Source of the DNA: Actinomycetota bacterium
GTDB lineage: Bacteria; Actinomycetota; Thermoleophilia; Gaiellales; Gaiellaceae
Reading direction: 5' to 3'
Length of the DNA stretch: 31,808 nt
Assembly: GCA_020029625.1 (NCBI GenBank)
Contig: JAIBJP010000003.1
Coordinates: 1-31,808, forward strand
Below are positions 31,731 through 31,808 of the stretch, piece by piece (the first letter of the stretch is position 1; the number at the start of each line of letters is the position of its first letter). The notes under the pieces were generated by a model. It had not been told where the DNA came from. It worked only from the letters and a program-made list of their open reading frames with translations, and searched no databases. The translations under genes and the position numbers were made by a program.

Positions 31731-31808
31731 GGCTTCCGGTCAAAAAGACCTACAAGCTCTACATCGGAGGGAGCTTTCCACGGTCCGAGTCGGGCCGCTC
31801 CTACGAGG
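31727..31808 (+). CDS. Second aldehyde dehydrogenase (3' end cut by window edge)
   Basis: Only the first 27 codons are visible. They read MRLPVKKTYKLYIGGSFPRS and continue ESGRSYE, which is the typical N-terminus of an aldehyde dehydrogenase (KxYIGGxFxxSxSGR). A GAGGAAA Shine-Dalgarno lies about 8 nt before the GTG, inside the preceding 33-codon ORF. Tandem ALDH genes after deoC suggest either two substrates or a two-enzyme complex; the catalytic residues are out of view. Confidence 0.8.
   Translation, partial: MRLPVKKTYKLYIGGSFPRSESGRSYE

Overview
The window is high-GC chromosomal housekeeping DNA from a bacterium. GTG/TTG starts are frequent, genes overlap tightly (ATGA, GTGA, TAGTG), and TANNNT boxes lie directly before start codons. 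The gene order (rplU-rpmA-obg-nadD-rsfS; leuS-CvpA/trypsin protease-comEA-comEC-holA-rpsT; murJ; lepA-hemW-hrcA-dnaJ-prmA-mtaB; phoH-ybeY-dagK-cdd-era; deoC-ALDH-ALDH) and the protein sequences suggest Actinomycetota, most likely a deep lineage such as Thermoleophilia. That placement is inferred from recall, not from a database search. I see no prophage, transposon, CRISPR array or defence island.

Layout. 1-2681 (+): the end of rplU, then rpmA, obgE, nadD and rsfS. 2863-3398 (+): tRNA-Ala(GGC) followed after 7 nt by a cyclophilin gene. 3395-5386 (-): a DUF1385 membrane protein, a 25-residue hydrophobic protein, a decayed metallophosphoesterase and a PlsC acyltransferase. 5404-12127 (+): leuS behind an apparent attenuator leader, a MarP-like protease, comEA and comEC. 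12170-12483: a frameshifted cytochrome c remnant. 12506-13483 (+) holA converges on rpsT (-). 13955-21450 (+): murJ, lepA, hemW, hrcA, dnaJ, prmA. 21469-23774 (+): a small membrane protein, mtaB, a HIT protein and yqeY. 23900-28640 (+): phoH, ybeY, a dagK-PAP2 fusion, cdd, era and an M3-like peptidase. 28680-31808 (+): a coiled-coil protein, deoC, an aldehyde dehydrogenase, a 33-codon ORF and the start of a second aldehyde dehydrogenase.

Themes. Most genes serve ribosome assembly and translation (L21, L27, S20, Obg, RsfS, Era, YbeY, LepA, PrmA, LeuRS, MtaB), the cell envelope (MurJ, PlsC, DagK-PAP2, MarP-like), DNA uptake (ComEA/ComEC) and deoxynucleoside salvage (Cdd, DeoC, ALDHs). No clearly new multi-gene system is visible. 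The unusual signals are at the level of expression: four genes whose reading frames point to CTG initiation, three of them in CTGA overlaps with the preceding stop; a repeated set of leaderless-type promoters; a 75-bp element shared by the murJ and phoH upstream regions; an attenuator-like leader before leuS; a 12-bp-arm palindrome with ATG in its loop inside the start of the ALDH gene; and two convergent gene pairs whose stop codons interlock in CTAG.
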